From assembly GCF_000710915.1 (NCBI RefSeq), contig NZ_BAUA01000174.1, positions 62,001 to 126,000 on the forward strand: a stretch of DNA of 64,000 nt, written 5' to 3'. A program made the translations under genes and the position numbers. Under the pieces are notes generated by a model, which ran no database searches, was not told where the DNA came from, and saw only the letters and a list, made by a program, of their open reading frames with translations. Positions within the stretch are counted from its first letter, which is position 1. Every line of letters starts with the position of its first letter. Positions 61,251 through 64,000 of the stretch are shown here, in pieces. This DNA is from Nocardia brasiliensis IFM 10847. GTDB lineage: Bacteria; Actinomycetota; Actinomycetes; Mycobacteriales; Mycobacteriaceae.

Positions 61251-62117
61251 TCAGTCGCGACCGTAGCGGTCGGCCAGGCGCGATTCCGTGGTGACGGGTG
61301 TGGCTGGGGCGGATTCGGGTGTCGTCGCGGATGCGGCTGCGGCGCTGCCCTTTTCCTTGCGGCGCTCACGCAGTTCGGCGTAGACGAAGTAGCCGAGGCC
61401 GAGCGGGGCCATGATGCCGAAGGCGAGCCATTGCAGGCCATAGGAGAGGTAGGGGCCGGCGTCGAGTTGGGGGAGCGGCGTCGGCGTGAACGCGCCGGGC
61501 TGGTTGTCGTCGAGTTGCAGGTAGCCGCCGCGGTCGGCGCCGGTGGGAACGGCGGTGAGCGGTTGTTGCAGCACGGCGGATTCCTGCGCGAGATCGATCG
61601 AGTACACCTGACGGAAGCCGTCCTGCACGGACGGATCTTTGCCCGGCGTAACACCTTCCGACACCCGGACTCTGGCCTCGAGGCGTTGCGGGCCCGGCGG
61701 CGGTTCCGCGATCGGCGGTGGGCGTACCCCGTCCACCGCGGCGACCAGGCCGCGGTCGATGAGCAGCAGCCTGCCGTCGTCCAGCCGGAACGTGCCGAGC
61801 ACCGCGTACCCGGGTGCGCCGTCGAGGTGGCGCAACCGGACCAGCACCGTGGAATCCGGTTGATAGCTGCCCGACGCGATGACTTTGCGCCATTCGCTGT
61901 GTGCTTCGTCGGTGGCCGGGGTGTCGAGGACCGTGGTGATGTCCACGGGGTCGGCGCGCACCGAGTCGGCGATGAGCTGGTTGCGGTGCGAAGTGGTGGT
62001 GTTCTTGCCGAGTTGCCAGGGCGCGAGCACGGTGAAGCAGAGGTAGGCGAACGCGACGACCAGCACCGCGAGAATCACCCAGCTCGGGCGCAGCAGGAAG
62101 GTCAGCCGGCGGATCAT
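61251..62117 (-). CDS. SURF1-family cytochrome oxidase assembly protein
   Basis: A 288-residue protein with two membrane helices, one near the N-terminus (PSWVILAVLVVAFAYLCFTVLAPWQLGK) and one near residue 235 (YGLQWLAFGIMAPLGLGYFVYAELRERR). Between them is the SURF1 domain with VTLRGSY-like KVIASGSYQPDSTVLVRLRHLDGAPGYAVLGTFRLDDGRLLLIDRGLV. It helps assemble haem-copper cytochrome oxidase. The start overlaps the ptpA stop (ATGA), so they are coupled, as Rv2234-Rv2235 are. Confidence 0.92.
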   Translation of the reverse strand: MIRRLTFLLRPSWVILAVLVVAFAYLCFTVLAPWQLGKNTTTSHRNQLIADSVRADPVDITTVLDTPATDEAHSEWRKVIASGSYQPDSTVLVRLRHLDGAPGYAVLGTFRLDDGRLLLIDRGLVAAVDGVRPPPIAEPPPGPQRLEARVRVSEGVTPGKDPSVQDGFRQVYSIDLAQESAVLQQPLTAVPTGADRGGYLQLDDNQPGAFTPTPLPQLDAGPYLSYGLQWLAFGIMAPLGLGYFVYAELRERRKEKGSAAAASATTPESAPATPVTTESRLADRYGRD

Positions 62118-62632
62118 GCGCGTCCGTCCAGTACGGGATCGGGGGGACCGGACTCGGCGCCCAGCGCGGCGCGAACCCAGTCGAGCAGGCCGGGCATCGC
62201 CGCCTCGATCTGATCGCGGACCAGTTCGAAATCCGCGATGTCGCCGTAGTACGGGTCGGGCACGTCGGTACCGTCCGCGTCCGGGTCGAAGCTGCGCAGC
62301 AGCCTGCGCCGGTCCGAGGGGACGCCGAGCCGTGCCAGTTCGCGTTCGTGCGAGGTGTCGAGCGCGATCAGCAGGTCGGCGTCGAAATGATCGGCGCCGA
62401 GCGCGGCTGCCGCGTGCCCGGTGCGGTAGCCGTACTTGCGCAGAGTGGCGTTGGTGCGGTGGTCGGCGTCGTCGCCGACGTGCCAGGAACCGGTGCCCGC
62501 GCTGCTGACCCGGACGCGATCGGCGAGGCCCGCGCGGGACAGATGCGCCGCGAAGATCTTCTCCGCCATCGGAGAACGGCAGATATTGCCGGTACAGACG
62601 AACGAGACATGCAGCTCACCCACGCCTGCCAT
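62114..62632 (-). CDS. ptpA: Low-molecular-weight protein-tyrosine phosphatase
   Basis: A 172-residue enzyme with the P-loop VCTGNICRSPMAE (nucleophile Cys13, Arg19) and the acid loop DVPDPYYGD. Its length matches mycobacterial PtpA closely. In M. tuberculosis PtpA is secreted into macrophages and hits host proteins; whether that applies here is unknown. First gene of a two-gene unit with SURF1. Confidence 0.93.
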   Translation of the reverse strand: MAGVGELHVSFVCTGNICRSPMAEKIFAAHLSRAGLADRVRVSSAGTGSWHVGDDADHRTNATLRKYGYRTGHAAAALGADHFDADLLIALDTSHERELARLGVPSDRRRLLRSFDPDADGTDVPDPYYGDIADFELVRDQIEAAMPGLLDWVRAALGAESGPPDPVLDGRA

Positions 62633-62715
62633 TCTGGCCGGTCGCCTGTCGGCGCCGCCACGGAGGGTGCGCCGCGGACCCCGGAGGTGGTGCCGATCAC
62701 TCGAGCCCTAGGCGG

Positions 62716-62791
62716 CGAACCAAGATCAGGGGGAACTGGCGGCGGTGCGCTCTCGAACGATGCCGCCCACAGTTCCCCCTGATCTTGTAAC
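62716..62791. repeat. 76-bp hairpin element, copy 2 (inverted)
   Basis: The same 18-bp arms as copy 1 (62721-62738 and 62770-62787) with the inner bases and flanks of copy 1 in reverse complement. It sits between the divergent ptpA and cobC genes, 42 bases before the cobC start, so it may influence cobC expression. Confidence 0.8.
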
Positions 62792-62832
62792 GACCGAGCG
62801 GGGCCACCGACGGCCCCACGTAAGGTGCTCTC

Positions 62833-63873
62833 GTGCCCGAGGACAGCGTCGACCACGCGAGCCTGCGTCACCACGGCGACGTGGACGCGCGCCCCGGCAT
62901 GCTCGACTTCGCGGTGAACGTGCAGGGCAGCGCGCCGCCGGACTGGTTGCGTGAGCGGTTGCGGGCACGGCTCGACGACCTCGGCCGGTATCCGAGCGCC
63001 GAGTCGGAGTCGGCGGCGCGGCGGGCGGTCGCGCAACGGCACGGGCGCGGTCCGGACGAGGTGCTGCTGCTGGCCGGAGCCGCGGAGGGTTTCGCCATGT
63101 TGCCGCGGCTCGCTGCGCGGCTGGCCGCGGTGCTGCATCCGTCGTTCACCGAGCCGGAACTCGCACTGCGGGAAGCCGAGGTCCCGGTGACCCGGGTGCT
63201 GCTCGACCCGCCGTACATCCTCGACCCCGCCGCGGTGCCCGCGGCGGCCGACCTGGTGGTGCTCGGCAACCCCACCAACCCGACCTCGGTGCTACACCCT
63301 GCCGATACGGTCAAGGCACTGCGCAGACCTGGCCGGATCGTCGTGGTGGACGAGGCGTTCGCCGACGCGATCCCCGGTGAGCCGGAGTCGCTGGCCGGAT
63401 TCGCGGCACCCGATGTGCTCGTCCTGCGCAGTCTCACCAAAACGTGGGCCCTGGCCGGACTCCGCTGCGGTTACATCCTCGGCGCACCGGAACTGCTGGC
63501 CCGGCTGAATCACGGCCGCGCCCATTGGCCTTTGGGCACACTGCAATTGGAGGCGATCACCGCCACCGCCGCACCCGAGGCGGTCGAGCAGGAACAGCGG
63601 CAAGCGCAACGGATCGCCGCCGACCGCGCCGCGATGATCGCCCGGCTGACCGAGCTGGGCGTGCACGTGCACACCCCGGCCGCCGCCCCGTTCCTGCTGA
63701 TCCAGGTCCCAGACGGCGAACTCCTCCGAAAGCACCTGGCGGACAAGGGGATCGCCGTGCGCCGCGCCGACACCTTCCCCGGCCTGGGACCGAACCGGCT
63801 ACGCCTCGCGGTCCGCGGTCCCGCCGAAGTGGATCAGCTGATCGCTGCGATCCGGACGGCGAACCTGTGCTGA
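62833..63873 (+). CDS. cobC: CobC-type PLP-dependent aminotransferase/threonine-phosphate decarboxylase
   Basis: A 346-residue fold-type I PLP enzyme: MLDFAVNVQGSAPPDWLRERLRARLDDLGRYPS (the family has N-terminal LDFS.N.NP.G), the PLP-stabilising LGNPTNPTS and VVDEAFAD, and the lysine motif LRSLTKTWALAGLRCGY. It matches Rv2231c CobC in context and type. CobC/CobD-type enzymes provide or attach the aminopropanol phosphate arm in cobalamin synthesis. It starts at a GTG and lies after hairpin copy 2. Confidence 0.88.
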   Translation: MPEDSVDHASLRHHGDVDARPGMLDFAVNVQGSAPPDWLRERLRARLDDLGRYPSAESESAARRAVAQRHGRGPDEVLLLAGAAEGFAMLPRLAARLAAVLHPSFTEPELALREAEVPVTRVLLDPPYILDPAAVPAAADLVVLGNPTNPTSVLHPADTVKALRRPGRIVVVDEAFADAIPGEPESLAGFAAPDVLVLRSLTKTWALAGLRCGYILGAPELLARLNHGRAHWPLGTLQLEAITATAAPEAVEQEQRQAQRIAADRAAMIARLTELGVHVHTPAAAPFLLIQVPDGELLRKHLADKGIAVRRADTFPGLGPNRLRLAVRGPAEVDQLIAAIRTANLC

Positions 63874-64000
63874 CCGTCCGGGCCCCCATCGGGCACGTCG
63901 GTAACGCGTCCGGCTCGGTCGCCCGCGCTGCGTCGAATGGTTGCTCCGCCGGTAGGCACGATCCGCGCGGGCCGGGGATGGACGCGCATTCGAGTCGAGT
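63874..64000. other. Window end with no gene seen
   Basis: The last 127 bases show no start or stop signals of a recognisable gene on either strand. Confidence 0.3.

Overview
The window is high-GC actinobacterial DNA and most likely comes from Nocardia or a close mycolic-acid-producing relative. The strongest clue is the block at 34.8-45.6 kb: tRNA-Val, ahpE, a DUF3052 gene, a lipoprotein gene, aceE, a PucR-type regulator (MabR-like), fabD, acpM, kasA and accD6. This is the gene order around the FAS-II/mycolate locus of Mycobacterium tuberculosis (Rv2238c-Rv2247, from memory), but no second beta-ketoacyl synthase gene (kasB) lies between kasA and accD6. At 57.7-63.9 kb lie cobD, SURF1, ptpA and cobC, the genes that flank the same locus in M. 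tuberculosis on its other side; here they appear in inverted order.

Layout. 0-5.7 kb: end of a TetR gene, a LysR regulator divergent from an EamA exporter/prolyl aminopeptidase pair, a regulator remnant without its DNA-binding domain, and a cytochrome P450 with an odd helix I. 5.7-10.3 kb: a mobile-element scar with frameshifted transposase and serine-recombinase remains, an intact TIGR04141/DUF6119-family gene, and fragments of a hydrolase and a PH-like protein. 10.3-26.3 kb: stress and ion-transport genes, comprising a universal stress protein, an ABC exporter, two TrkA-N proteins, a CBS protein with an ArsB/NhaD carrier, an Rv1733c-like membrane protein, an AGCS symporter and a SulP transporter. 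26.5-28.3 kb: a MarR/Bcr-CflA efflux pair. 28.8-31.5 kb: a tightly packed five-gene cassette of YbaB-like, EspC-like and WXG-containing proteins plus a lipoprotein, with no secretion machinery. 31.6-34.6 kb: an antiporter remnant and a second ABC exporter. 45.8-56.9 kb: mixed accessory and housekeeping genes (HxlR, nitroreductase, solitary adenine methyltransferase, TetR, SDR, GAF/PAS-like protein, gamma-carbonic anhydrase, GlxA-type AraC, metal-dependent hydrolase, alanine dehydrogenase, SigJ-like sigma factor). 57-63 kb: unusually repeat-rich DNA around the cobalamin genes.

The least explained signal is a 20-nt motif, GCCGGGAAGYCTGGTCGGCR, found four times in 15 kb, each time just before or at the start of a transport-related gene (CBS/ArsB-NhaD, TrkA-N, SulP, ABC exporter). 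Two copies are preceded at a spacing of 7-8 nt by the direct repeat TTTACGGCATCTTTACGG, and a decayed form of that repeat precedes the Rv1733c-like gene. This suggests a shared regulatory element for an ion-homeostasis or stress regulon. Other regulatory signals include a perfect 11-bp inverted repeat before fabD, an 18-bp hairpin inside the FAS-II operon, and clean palindromes in front of a GbsR/MarR-type gene and a MarR gene. Several repeat families are also present: a pair of 76-77-bp hairpin elements, a 168-bp imperfect palindrome abutting a stop codon, a G-rich 8-nt minisatellite, a triplicated cobD tail, and a 1-kb satellite-like array.

All family calls come from reading translated sequence and from memory; no database search was run.
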